A DNA stretch of 64,000 nucleotides, taken from Clavelina lepadiformis (Eukaryota > Chordata > Ascidiacea > Aplousobranchia > Clavelinidae). Positions within the stretch are counted from its first letter, which is position 1; each line of letters begins with the position of its first letter. The notes under the pieces were generated by a model that was not told where the DNA came from, searched no databases, and saw nothing but the letters and a program-made list of their open reading frames with translations. Below are positions 49,004-59,960 of the stretch, one piece after another. The stretch spans positions 18,335,856 through 18,399,855 of the forward strand of contig NC_135246.1 in NCBI RefSeq assembly GCF_947623445.1, read 5' to 3'. Position numbers and translations under genes: made by a program.

Positions 49004-51370
49004 CGTCAAAATGGAAGAAACTTAGGAACAAAAATAATGCTCAATTCTCTTCAATTTAGCGAATGCTGAACTGAACTGGTATCACTCACAAACGTTTTCA
49101 AATTTAGAAATTTCTGCAAAAAGTGTCTTCCTTTACTTTCGTGCCTATAGCTTTGTCACGTTTCGCAATCATGCGCTTGTAGACTTGGAACAAAAAAGCT
49201 TGGCCAGTAAGATAAAAGATCACTTCCGTTTGAACTTTAGTCTTTTACAAAGAAAGTCTGGCATTAAGGGAAAGAATATCAAGTAAATTGAACGTGATTA
49301 CTTTCAGAAAAATTGATGTTATGGGCAAAATAAATTTTTTGGTAAAAACGCTTTGTCCTTAATAATTAACTTGTGCACTTCTCGTCAAAGATGATCATAT
49401 AAAATTGCTCATAACGATCTTAGAGTTTACAAACTGCTGAAAAAAACTTCTTCCTTTGCACTAGATTTTCTGGCCTTTGCTGGACTGTTGCGTGTAAACT
49501 GGCCTGAAGACAGTTTTCCTGTTTTCTAATTGATGTATATTTTTGTAAAGTTCTGAAAAATCGGTTTGATTTTTTTTATTTTTACAGGAAAGTCGCAATG
49601 CATCATGCCTGTAGCCACGTGTCTACGATCACCAAATTTGCATCTCTTTAAAATTGTTTGCTGATGAAACCGGATGATGTCTTTATCTACAAAGTTCGCA
49701 ATCCTTCGAAAATACTGCAAAGAAAAATACATACACTTTGGTGCAAGTGCATGAATCATTTGTAAGTCGCTTTGTGGGGAATTGAAGGAGTCGTCAACTT
49801 TGTAAATATATTTAAAGACAAGTTGGTAAAATTGACTTGACTTAATTGCTACTATTAGCGGAATACTATATACGCGCTTTTTGATCTCAATTACATATGA
49901 TTATTAATAACCAATCAAGCCAAAGCGGCAGGCACAATTAGGGGCAAAGTTTAATCGTGAAAAATTTCAGAAACTATATAATTACAAAATAACAGCAACT
50001 TGTTTGCGCACAGTTATTCGACGAGTAGAAATTTTATGTAATTTATCATCTCTTTCCACTTTATTTCGGAGATATGCACACACTAATGTTCAGATATATT
50101 AAAACCATGTTTAAACAGGGTAACGTCAAACAGACAGCTTTAAAACTGTATCAAATGATTCGTCACATCATGGCTTTATCACAAGTGTAAAGCAAATTGG
50201 CTGGAACTAGTTTTGTCGAGAAGACATAAGACTAAACACATAAGACAAGATGGAGCAAGTCTAACTGCCATGAAGATATCTCATCTAAGCCTAATCTTCT
50301 GAGGCCAGAAAACACTTAAACATATTAATTCACAATGTTTATTTTGTTTCTTTTTTAACAGCTTTTTTAGCAGTTTTTCCAATTGTTGGAATGCAGAATA
50401 CATCACGATCGAGGCCGAAGTCAGGATAATGTCAAGTTCAATAACGTTCAAAGAAAAACAAAATGCCACTGCATGATTCCATTCTATTTGAATGAATAAG
50501 ACAACTGTCGATAAAACAAAGAAATGATTAAAATTGCTGAGTAAATCCAAAGAATATCTTATAATCAATAATTCGATTCCTGCAAAACCATTCATTGACC
50601 ATGACTGTGACATAAATATGCGTTTGATGTAGGTGAAGGTGCAGTTTGATGTTCTCATGAAGATGGAGATTTTTAGTAGATTTTAGATGTTATGGTTTCA
50701 TTTTTAGTTTACGACTCCAGGTTTCATTCAATTTGCAGCAGAGTGATTCATAAAATAAACAATAAACTTTTCACAATAACCTTTATGGTGGTTATGAAAA
50801 GCATGATTATTATAAGCACGTATAAATTGCATATCTCTGCACAAAGGCTGTACGGCATGGTTAAACATCTGCAGTTCTACAATTTCACGATTCTACGTTT
50901 AAAATTACCCTTACATAAGACCTACGTTGCTATACTTTTATTTGTTTTATAACAGACCTTTTTTCAGTCAGAAGTTTTCGAATAATTATAAATGTTTTAT
51001 GGAAAAGGATGTGGAAGCACAAACGTCAAAAAATTAATTTATACAGAAATTAATATTTCGATAATTAACATTCCAAACTTCGTAATATAAATCTTAAAGC
51101 AAATTATTTTGACATTTCTTTATCAATTTTATTTAACTCTATTGATCAAACTAATTCAAATTCTTCAATTTAACCAAAAATATCAGAATTTTTGACCTTT
51201 TGTTTTATCCCATTTGCTGTTGGGATATTTCAGTGTAGTTAATATATTTACGTGTAGTAACATTTTTTCTGGCCTTAAATATGCAAAAGATAGTTTTAAA
51301 AAGATAGTTTTGGTTTTAAAATTTGTAATATATTGTTTTGTCACAGTTTCGTTGATGACGCCAATCATCG
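49004..51370. other. Spacer between gene D and family II gene 2
   Basis: The first 200 bases are the gene D promoter side, which resembles that of gene A (shared GTTTGTCACGTTT-type words and a run of CTCACAAA). No other gene is supported. Frames near 49526-49759, 50281-50658 and 50692-50952 have no duplicate, domain or splice support. Confidence 0.4.
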
Positions 51371-52169
51371 ATGGATCAAACTGCTACAACTGAGACGACT
51401 TTCTACTCAGAAGAGATTTTGGTGACGATTCTTGTCTGCGGACTGTTCATTTTTCTTTTTCTTAAAATTTATAGGTTCGGTTATTGCTGATTATTACGTA
51501 GTTGATATCTTCACTCGTCTAACATGTTAAGTTAAATTTAGCTACTAAATTTGTAAAATGAACTTTAATTTTCTAAAGGAGGGATTAAGATAGCCTACAT
51601 ATATATGTTTAGATATTAGTACAGTATGTACAAACACTAAACGTGTATTTATTTGTCATTTAATGTTACTTTGCAAAGGACATCTTCGTTCGCCTTTGTT
51701 ACGACAGTGCTTTAATTATAGTCTCCAATCGCCATTGACAAACGTAACACGCGCGCGTGTGCAATGTTTCTTAATTATGACGTAATTGGCTCATTACCTT
51801 TGCGGTTGGCTGTGGTTCAGTCATAAGCTGACAACTGTTTCAGTTTTCGCCTTGAGTGCTGTCTGCTTCTTCTTGTAAAGCTTTAATTCTCTTTTGAGCA
51901 CCGAGAAAATACGAGAATGTGTTGAGGCTTTTCCACTGGCGTTAACAACGTTGTAACAACGACTTATACTGTGCAACGAGACCTTCTACGGAATACACAA
52001 TAACAGCTGCGCAGAAGTGACGCGACAGTGAGTTGTGTAGATTTTAAGGTTTTGAAGCTCAGTTGCTTGTATACGCAGGTGTGCAAAGATGATCATTGAC
52101 CCGTACGGCAACATAGATGCGGAGGCTTTGTCAAATCTCGAGAAAGGAACTTTGCAAAGTTTCATGTGA
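51371..52169 (+). CDS. Family II gene 2: single-pass membrane microprotein
   Basis: Exons 51371-51474 and 52079-52169; phase-2 intron; 64 aa. The N-terminus MDQTATTETTFYSEE is acidic and Thr-rich. A helix ILVTILVCGLFIFLFL follows, then KIYR across the splice, CAKMIIDPYGNIDAEALS, and NLEKGTLQSFM. With no signal peptide and one helix followed by K and R, the positive-inside rule predicts N-out, C-in. The start was chosen because MDQ aligns with the other loci. Compared with the 59- and 62-kb genes, the sequence diverges while the helix, IYRCA, DPY and KGT are kept. Function unknown. Confidence 0.75.
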
Positions 52170-53741
52170 ACGATGGTGGAAAACGAGAGGAGATTCTTTC
52201 GTAACCCAATTAGGAAAGCTGTTAAATTTCCTGATTTTTGGTTTCGGCTTCTGATGAAAAAGAGCGGCAGCTTAAACATGACGATTCATCGTTGACGACA
52301 ACTCGAATTTCTTCTCCAACGCTGCATTATCGGTTGAACCAACGATATGGTTGAACTATCACTATAATGGCAGTTGCAAAAACACTTTGACCTTGTCGTT
52401 AAATAAGTTGACAAAAGACTTCAACATCAATTAGAGTTTGAATTTCAGCAAGTTTTATTTCGTTTTTTTTGTGTTTGTTGGTGTTCTTGTTTGTTAATTT
52501 ATTTTGATATCCCACCCCGGTGCAATTTAAAACTTTAGACAATTAATTATGAAAAGAAAACTCAGTCGATTTGAAAGAAACTTAAAGTAGTCTGCAAACG
52601 TAGAAATGTGATCGTAAAGAAATTTGTTTTCTTTTAATTTATAAAGAAGGTCAATCTATAGCCCTTGACAACATGTTTTTCTATGCACACCCCAGAATAC
52701 GATTACGGACGTGTAGATGAAACACGGAATTTCTTGTTTGCTTTTGATCAAGTAGCTTTTTGATCGGTTTGCGTTTGAGACAAATTTTCCACATTGTCTT
52801 GGTGATTTTTTCATTTTGACGCATTGTTTGTGTTTTCCGTGCAGGTATACTCGCGCACAGCTGGAGTGCAACATAAAAATTCCATAGCTTGAGCGTGCGT
52901 GTCCATACGTTATGGGCAAACTCAGAATTAAACCGCTGTTTTAGAATCTTGGCGAAAAGTTCAACAATCGATCATTCATTTTACTTTGATCATTTAGCAA
53001 CAATCATTCGCTTAATTCGTGGCTTGTCTATACTTATGGTGTTCTTAATTGATTATTGATTTCAATTAAAAATCTTATATGCTCGTGGCGTCGCTCCATT
53101 ATCCTTGTGGACGTTCTAGAATTAGGCTGCTGTAATTATACAACATGTTAAAAACTAAATTTGCAGTATTTAGGCGTGCAATTATCCACATGTCCAAGAA
53201 CAGGAAATAACTTTTCGCGAAAATTTGTGATGTGATAAAATTACAAAATGTTTCGTAGCGTAAGGGGCAAATTGAACATGCCATGCAGGATTACCAATCC
53301 AGGATCAGTGTTATAAGCCCTAACGGTAATCGGTAAATACGGAAAACAGCCAAGTAAAATTGCACCCTTAGGCTTAAGGATTTGCAATAATCGTTTAGAA
53401 ATAAGACACGTTTATGAAATTTATAACTAGGTTTCTCCGTTAGTTTCATGTGTGAGTGACAACTATAGAAATTCTCCAAATGACATGTTTTTCATTCACA
53501 GCACGGCATTGTAGGAAGAGAAAGGTCGTCTCCGTAGAAGAACGTTTGAAGATCTTTTGATCGATTTAAATGTTTCTGCTTTCTATGTTTGAAATATTTA
53601 TTGTCTCCTTAGTATTTTTTCTATATAGTGCAAAGGTTAAAGACTTTGTTTATTCGTGGAACCCTTCGCTTTCCGTCCACAGCTCCCTGTTTGAAGCCAG
53701 ATATGTTTATTTTTGGAAATTCGTTCTTGTGTTGGTGTCAC
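52170..53741. other. Spacer, no supported gene
   Basis: Short minus-strand frames near 52656-52919 and 53099-53479 have no domain, duplicate or splice support. I see no element with clear ends. Confidence 0.4.
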
Positions 53742-53818
53742 TTGAAGTAGGGCAAGGCAGAGGTCGTGCAGGCTGCGCATAAAGGGTCAAGCACAACGAC
53801 GTAGAGAAGTTTGTTCAT
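53742..53818 (-). pseudogene. Relic H: orphan, diverged family I signal exon
   Basis: A 77-nt exon-1 homologue of the standard length, with ATG and a GT donor, reading MNKLLYVVVLDPLCAACTTS then ALPYFK. An Asp-Pro in the hydrophobic core would weaken a signal peptide. I find no exon 2 or 3 on its left. Its start codon abuts the gene E promoter block, so its own promoter appears lost. Confidence 0.6.
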
Positions 53819-53828
53819 GGTCAAACTG

Positions 53829-54283
53829 GACGATTGTAGAAAATACAGAAGGCGTGAATGAATATGAACATTTTAGGATGTTTAACATTGCTGACTACTT
53901 GTACATTCTGACGAAAATGTGTATGAACAGAGAAATAGACAAAACTCTGTCTCTATAGATACAAATGGGTAATTTTATTCAAGCTTTTGTTGCATTGAAG
54001 ATAAGTAGAGTTGGCATTTGTTCAAACGGAAGTAACTCCTTATCTTACTAGGCAAGCTTTCTTTTGCATTTATATAAACTGTTGCACACAGGAAGTCATT
54101 GACTAAACGCATGCTTTCAAAACGTGACAAACCTAAGCACGAACTAGTGACGAAAAACTGATTTTTGGAAAAATACCAACTTAAAGACAGTTGTTAGTAA
54201 CGTGAGTTTAGTTGACAAGTAAATAAGTTGAGGAGAAGTAGAATTATTTTTGTTTCCAAAAGTTTATTCCATTTTGACGATGA
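53829..54283 (+). repeat. Promoter block of gene E, duplicated from the gene B upstream region
   Basis: The stretch from GGACGATTGTAG to the ATG matches 42430-42890 with only scattered differences, and its last 200 bases also match 57738-57949 before gene G. Three genes with different mature peptides therefore share related upstream sequence. Confidence 0.85.
53999..54078 (+). promoter_or_regulatory. GATA pair plus TATA box upstream of gene E
   Basis: AGATAAG (53999-54005), inverted CTTATCT (54039-54045) and TATATAAA (54071-54078), about 200 bp before the ATG. The arrangement fits a TATA promoter driven by a GATA factor, as is common in gut or blood-cell genes of animals; the tissue is inference. 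Confidence 0.55.
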
Positions 54284-54739
54284 ACAAACTTCTCATCTAC
54301 GCCGTTGTCTTTGCACTTCTGTGCGCAGCCACAATCTCTGCCTTGCCCTACTTCAAGTAAGATCAAGTTTCGTTGTTTGTCGATTAAGTTTGTTTGATTT
54401 TAACTTTTTATTTTAACAAATTATCGTAGCTATTTTGAAATATGTGTTGAGTTACGTAATTTTGTTATAAATGCAGAAACAACGATGGTAGGATCCCATT
54501 GAAAGTGAGCGGTGAGTCATTTAAACTTGAGTTTTCTTGTTTCATTTTGCACCTTAAAATCGGCAAAGAGTAAAGCTAATTAAGTTAGATATTGTGACTT
54601 AAATAAACTTAATTTTGTCATTATTTTTGCTTTAATTTATTCTTTAGCTGTTGATCCATCATATTTTGCAGCTGACTCCTATCTTGACAAGGGTTGTTGC
54701 GTTGTTTGCCGCTCCTACTGTACTTGTTGTTACGCCTAG
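54280..54739 (+). CDS. Family I gene E: secreted six-Cys peptide, duplicate of C
   Basis: Exons 54280-54356, 54477-54511 and 54672-54739; 59 aa. It differs from gene C at two residues, one in the signal peptide (Ala for Val in LIYAVV) and the last residue (CCYA for CCYT). The exon 2 donor is GTGAGT rather than GTAAGT. The 3' untranslated exon (after CAG near 54840) and its AATAAA are kept. The promoter, however, is of the B/G type, so this copy pairs a C-type body with a B-type upstream region. Confidence 0.82.
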
Positions 54740-55399
54740 AAGCAAGTAATATGACTTCTTTAGTTTCTTATTCTAAACATCTTAGCTTCATGTGAGTACA
54801 CTTTAAACAAAAACGTTTTTTAACGTTTTTATTTTTCAGAAGGAAAACGCCAACAGTAATTAGGGCAGACATTACCGGCTATAAAGAGATTAAATAATAA
54901 AATGCAATATTCAGACCTTTTGTTTTATTGTCTTTATTTATGTAGTTAAGACCAGTTATAGTTTTCATTGCCTCAAAATAAGAAAGTTATATTTTTTTCT
55001 GCGCCTGTTTATCATATATTGTGGTCACCCGGAATACTTAAGTTGAAAATTCTAACCATCACATTCTGGACAAATTTGGGATGACATTATAATGTGGTCG
55101 TGACGTAATACGTTTATGCCTAGGAAATTTTAAGAGGTAAAAGCATTCAGTCAAAAGTGATACCCTTAGCACATTCAGCATAAATGTCGAAAATATGATA
55201 TAAATTGAAACAAGAGTTATGCTGTAGAACGAACGACAAACGTGCATCACAAATTTAGTTTAAGCAAGGGCTAGATCCAAAACTATTGCGTAGAAAGCGG
55301 CGGAAGACTCGATGTGAAATGTCTTTTAAGCTTTTCATAAATAAAAACGTGCATATGTGCATGAGAATAAAACAGAAGTTAAAATGAAGGATTGGTTTG

Positions 55400-55493
55400 G
55401 TTGCAAGAACGCCATGTTATGCGAAGCCACCATATCTGCCACGTCTCTGAAACCTGTTTCCATATTGCAGTTGACTCGAACTACACCGGATAA
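55400..55493 (+). pseudogene. Relic J: duplicate of relic I with in-frame stop
   Basis: The signal-exon remnant (about 55410-55450, with LCEATISA) is followed by CATATTGCAG and a third-exon frame, DSNYTG, that ends in TAA at 55491-55493 where relic I has CAA, before any Cys. It is clearly non-functional as a Cys peptide. Confidence 0.65.
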
Positions 55494-56905
55494 TGTTGCT
55501 TTGCTTGCCTTCATGCTGGGCTTGCTGTTAAATCTTGAGGTGAACAACTCTCACTATGCTTTGTACGCTAGGCATTGAAGTTTCTTTTGAACACATTTGA
55601 AGCGATAAGTCGTCTATTCCTTTTTTTGCTGTGGAGAAAGGGAGACAACAAGTTTAGTGCCAGCCGCTACTGATTGTTCAAGAATGGTAATGTCGTTAAA
55701 TGAAACACAATTCTCCAACGGCTTCTTGTTTAATTGTTCTTTGCGTAAGTGTTCCCAGTAAAATCATAAGTTTAATATTTGGAGCCATATTTGAATTGTT
55801 TATAGTTTGTGTGACGACAAAGGCTTGCTTGTCATGTAGTATCTCGTGTTATTATTGTCGCTGACTTCAACTGCTCGCAAGTGACGCAATAATAATATCT
55901 TGTCGCTTTTGTTTATGACGAATCTCTTCGAAAATAAGCTTTCGAGTTTTGAGGCTTTTCGAGTTTTAAGGACGTGACGATAATTTTTTCACAAAAAACA
56001 TATTTTGCTTTTCATTTTCCTCTATGTGTTGTAACAACAACAACAACATTTGCTTCTTATGCATTCTCCTTGAAGACGCGTGACGCTGTTTCCTAATTAA
56101 AAAAAAAGCAATTGCATGATGCTGTGATTTGTATGGCTCATAACTATAAGCACAATAAATTAACCTGTGCACTTTATTGAGATTTTGTTTAAATAAACAC
56201 AATTAAGTTTGACAGCAAATTACTTCAGTGTTACATTTCATATTTCTTCACATTATTGTTCTTGAAGCCAGTCTGAAAAAACAAACCAATGTTAACAAAA
56301 TTATTATTTAAATAATAAAGTATCTTATGCTGAAAAACCGAAAAGTTTTACGGTTCAGCTTAATGGTTCTTAAACGTTTTCTCAGAACAGACTTTTAAAT
56401 TTTTACAAAAAACATTTGCCACGTTGACCTCAACAGCTGGCGCCTATCAAGTTTAAATATCATGATATTGGATAGTTACAAATGTTACATAGCCTAGTTT
56501 TTTTACATACATGTTGTAAAATCAGAACAAATGCAAAAAGCTATACAAATACTTAACACCTAAATTATCAACGCAATTAAAAGATCCATTCGAAATCACA
56601 ACGCTTTTCTGTCAAAACTAGGATGTGAAACACATAAATTCTCATTCACAATGGCCTACCCATCCCGAAATATACTAAAGTGACAAGAATACGAGACTGA
56701 CAAATGCTTAAGGCTAAAAAGTAGAAACAAACTTAAACTCCAACTCTACAAGTTTTACGAGAACGAAAAATTAAGTTTTTGTTTGTAGAACGCGGCAAAA
56801 TGTTTCCATATCCATCTCTGATAGCGCATCAATTGCTCTACACAAGTTTATGTTCAACTCCGGTTAAAACCCATAATACTTAAAAGGCAAAATTTGTAAA
56901 CCTAC

Positions 56906-57321
56906 CGCACTCTGGAGAACATTCAAAACTGGGGTATATGGCATCGACTGCAAAAAAATTAACATTTGTATACAAGCACAGTAGCAATTTTTAAATATTT
57001 TTCACATATTTGTACTTACAACAATTTTTACAAACATTTGTTTTGACAAGCTGAATGTTAAGTGTAATATTGAGGAACATAATTGGCAAATAAAATATGC
57101 AGCACCAAAGAACAACTTACCGCTCTTTTCTAAGGAGACCTTTGCATCGACAGCCCTGCCAATAAAATAGAGAACTTAGTTTACGAACCTACTCAGTAGT
57201 AGTCCAACGTTAGGACCCGCAAAAGCACCTAAACATGATCTTACTTGAAGTAGGGCAAGGCAGAGATTGTGGCTGCGCACAGAAGTGCAAAGACAACGAC
57301 GTAGATGAGAAGTTTGTTTAT
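56906..57321 (-). pseudogene. Family I copy F: duplicate of gene D without its start codon
   Basis: Exon 1 (57245-57321), exon 2 (57121-57155) and exon 3 (56906-56947, VDAIYPSFECSPEC) keep the splice sites and phases of gene D. The initiator is ATA instead of ATG (57319-57321), and no in-frame ATG lies in the rest of the signal exon. It is a likely pseudogene, unless translation starts elsewhere or the base is an error or polymorphism. The putative fourth exon near 56265 is also kept, with one more codon than in D. Confidence 0.7.
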
Positions 57322-57737
57322 CGTCAAAATGGAAGAAACTTAGGAACAAAAATAACTCTCAATTCTCTTCAATTTAGCGAACGCTGAACTGAACTGGTAT
57401 CGCTCACAAATGTTTTCAAATTTAGAAATTTCTGAAAAGCATTTCTTCCTTTACTTTCGTGCCTATAGCTTTGTCACGTTTTACAATCATGCGCTTGTAG
57501 ACTTAGAACAAAAAAGCTCGGCCAGTAAGATAAAACGTCACTTCCGTTTGAACTTTTAGTCTTTTACAAAGAAAGTCTGGCATTTAGGGAAAGAATATCA
57601 AGTAAATTGAACGTGATTACTTTCAGAAAAATTGATGTTATACGCAATATAAATTTTTTGGTAAAAACGCTTTGTCCCTAACTACGCTTTCTTTTGCATT
57701 TATATTCTTTGTCCCTAACTACGCTTCCTTTTGCATT

Positions 57738-57745
57738 TATATAAA
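57738..57745 (+). promoter_or_regulatory. TATA box upstream of gene G
   Basis: TATATAAA, in the same context as before gene E (TTTTGCATT..ACTGTT), about 200 bp before the ATG. The GATA pair seen before B and E is not retained here, because the duplicated block starts close to this point. Confidence 0.5.
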
Positions 57746-57946
57746 CTGTTACACACAGAAAGTCAGTGACTAAACGCATGCTTTCAAAACGTGACAAAAC
57801 TAAGCACGAACTAGTGACGAAAAACAGATTTTTGGTAAAATACCAACTTAAAGACAATTGTTAATAACGCGAGTTTAGTTGACAAGTAAACGAGTTGAGG
57901 AGAAGTAGAATTATTTTTTTTTCCAAAAGTTTATTCAAGTTTGACG

Positions 57947-58373
57947 ATGAACAAGCTTCTCATCTACGCCGTTGTCTTTGCACTTCTGTGCGCAGCCACA
58001 ATCTCTGCCTTGCCCTACTTCAAGTAAGATCATGTGTTAGTGGTTTAAACATTTATTGGCTTAACTGTCTTATTAGTCATTTACTTTAGACGATTTTAAA
58101 TTTGTAAAACAAAATTATTTGTTTAATTTATAGAAACACTGCTACTTTGATTCCATTGCGAGAGAGTGGTAAGTTAAACATATACAATATATTTACATGT
58201 ACTATATATCTAAATTAGTTATGTAGGCTAGTGTATAATTTAATTAAACAAAGTTTTATAACTGAACTCGATCCACAGTAAAGCTTAATCGTTGCTATTT
58301 TTCTGCAGCGAATGTCGAAAATCCTGGACTTATTTGTAGTCCTATTTGTGCGCCTTCCTGTTGTATCGCTTAG
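57947..58373 (+). CDS. Family I gene G: secreted four-Cys peptide, duplicate of B
   Basis: Exons 57947-58023, 58134-58168 and 58309-58373; 177 nt, 58 aa. The signal peptide has LIYAVV. Exon 2 is NTATLIPLRES and exon 3 ANVENPGLICSPICAPSCC then IA, with Cys pattern C-x3-C-x3-C-C. Compared with gene B, the signal exon and the flanking introns are nearly identical, but exon 2 and the Cys loop carry several replacements and a net one-codon deletion. That concentration suggests positive selection or relaxed constraint on the mature part. Confidence 0.8.
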
Positions 58374-59374
58374 AAGCAAATGATATAATAAAATTCCTAA
58401 GCAAACATTTTTATTGTACTCGGACAATTTACAAATATGGGAGTGTTGTTTTTAATGTGTAGTTTCAAATTCATTAACAACCTGTACATATGGTCACGAA
58501 AACAAAGAGAAATCATTGCTAGTTGTAAATGAAATAAAATAAAATTATCGGATGCTTTGAAGGTTTTTTTTGTTGACATTCGTTTAGTTATGTTGACATG
58601 TTCAAAAGTAGAAAAGTGTGAGGAACCGAGAACTATACCAAGAAAACAAATAGGGTGACAAAACTGGCGATCATTTTTATCCTCAAAAGTTTCAAGTTTA
58701 TAACTCATTTTCATTTCATTGTAATGATGACGTCAAAACACGACTTTCAAATCAAATGTAAGATGTCGCTGTGAAAAGGTAGAGTCATTCAATGGTAAAA
58801 AACTCTTTATAATTCTCTAGAAGACCACCAGAGTCGCAAACAGGAATAGTAGGTTATCAAGGAAACTTCTTGAACATACAATTAATGTTATTCGCTTGAT
58901 AGCCATAACATGACGCAATAATTTCTGACATAATTAATAACACGCGCAGAAATAAATCCAATTTCTAACCAAAAATTCGCTGACATTCGATGATGATCAG
59001 ACATGTCCTGGGAGCACGTCAACTTAAGTCGGCGTCAAAACAAAGAAGTCATTAAAATTGGCTTGAAGGGTGTAAATATTTTGCAATCAATAATTCGATG
59101 CAAATATGGCAACGTGCAAGTCTGTCTATGTGGCGTATATATAACTCTACGATAATTATCAGTTGTGCACATCTGAAAAGTTTGGGTCTAGATATGAATG
59201 TAAAGTTACAAAGCTGCAAAAAATTAGTTAGTGCAGCACAATAAACGAGGAGCATTTTTCCGAAACCACCAACTTTGTACCAAATCCGAAAGAGCCGGAA
59301 GATAATTTGGGTCCATTTTCTAAAACTGTACGCTATAAGCTTTTTCTTAATTGCTGTCTATGACGCAACAATTA

Positions 59375-59960
59375 ATGGATCAAAATGGCGCATCGGCGAC
59401 ACAATTTTCGGAGGAGAGTTTGATGATGATTTTAATCTTTGGACTGCTCCTTTTCCTTGCAACGAAAATTTACAGGTTAACTTTTCTGCCAGATTCTATT
59501 TGATAAAATTTATTCAGCCATTTAACATGGGCTTTTGACATTAAAAATTAAACGTTTGCGAATGGAGGCTTATTTGCTACGACGCACTAATAGCTGACTG
59601 TAGAATTTGTGAAGGTTTATGAGAAAACCTTTAACACATATATATTTTTAATTTGATCGTTACAAGCAATTTGTTATGAAATAACGAGATCGCGTTGAGT
59701 CAATTTTAAAAGCGTCTGTTTAATATCAACCTAAAAGAATTAATTAGATCCCTGAAGGATACACTTATTCACAGCCAGTATTTTTAAAAGGCGTCGTCAC
59801 AGCAACGTAAAAGCGTATACCAGAGAATCATGTACATTTCGAGATTTTGACGCTCAGTTATATACACAGGTGTGCAAAGGTGATCGTGGATCCATACGGC
59901 GATCTAGATGACGACGTTTTCACAAACCTCGAGAAGGGAACATTTCCATATATCACGTGA
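59375..59960 (+). CDS. Family II gene 3: single-pass membrane microprotein
   Basis: Exons 59375-59475 and 59870-59960; 63 aa; phase-2 intron. MDQNGASATQFSEE, helix LMMILIFGLLLFLA, TKIYR, then CAKVIVDPYGDLDDDVFTN, LEKGTFPYIT. A second frame through exon 1 (59275-59538) is longer as a raw ORF but is not shared with the 51- and 62-kb loci, so I reject it. TATATATAA at 59136-59144 is about 230 bp upstream. It is the intact sister of the truncated gene at 44.5 kb. Confidence 0.75.

Larger units (their letters stand above)
45975..49370 (+). repeat. Segmental duplication, partner 54272-57680
   Basis: About 3.4 kb holding gene C (plus), relic I (plus) and gene D (minus) recurs as gene E, relic J and copy F in the same order and orientation. 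Scattered substitutions and small indels (a sample of about 190 bases shows roughly 14% difference) indicate a duplication that is not very recent. Confidence 0.88.

Noticed and set aside
50281..50658. 125-codon minus-strand frame
   Set aside because: AT-driven composition (runs of Lys and Phe), no duplicate elsewhere in the cluster and no splice logic.
59275..59538. 87-codon plus-strand frame over family II gene 3
   Set aside because: Not shared with the family II loci at 51.4 and 62.2 kb; the MDQ frame with helix and conserved splice explains all copies.
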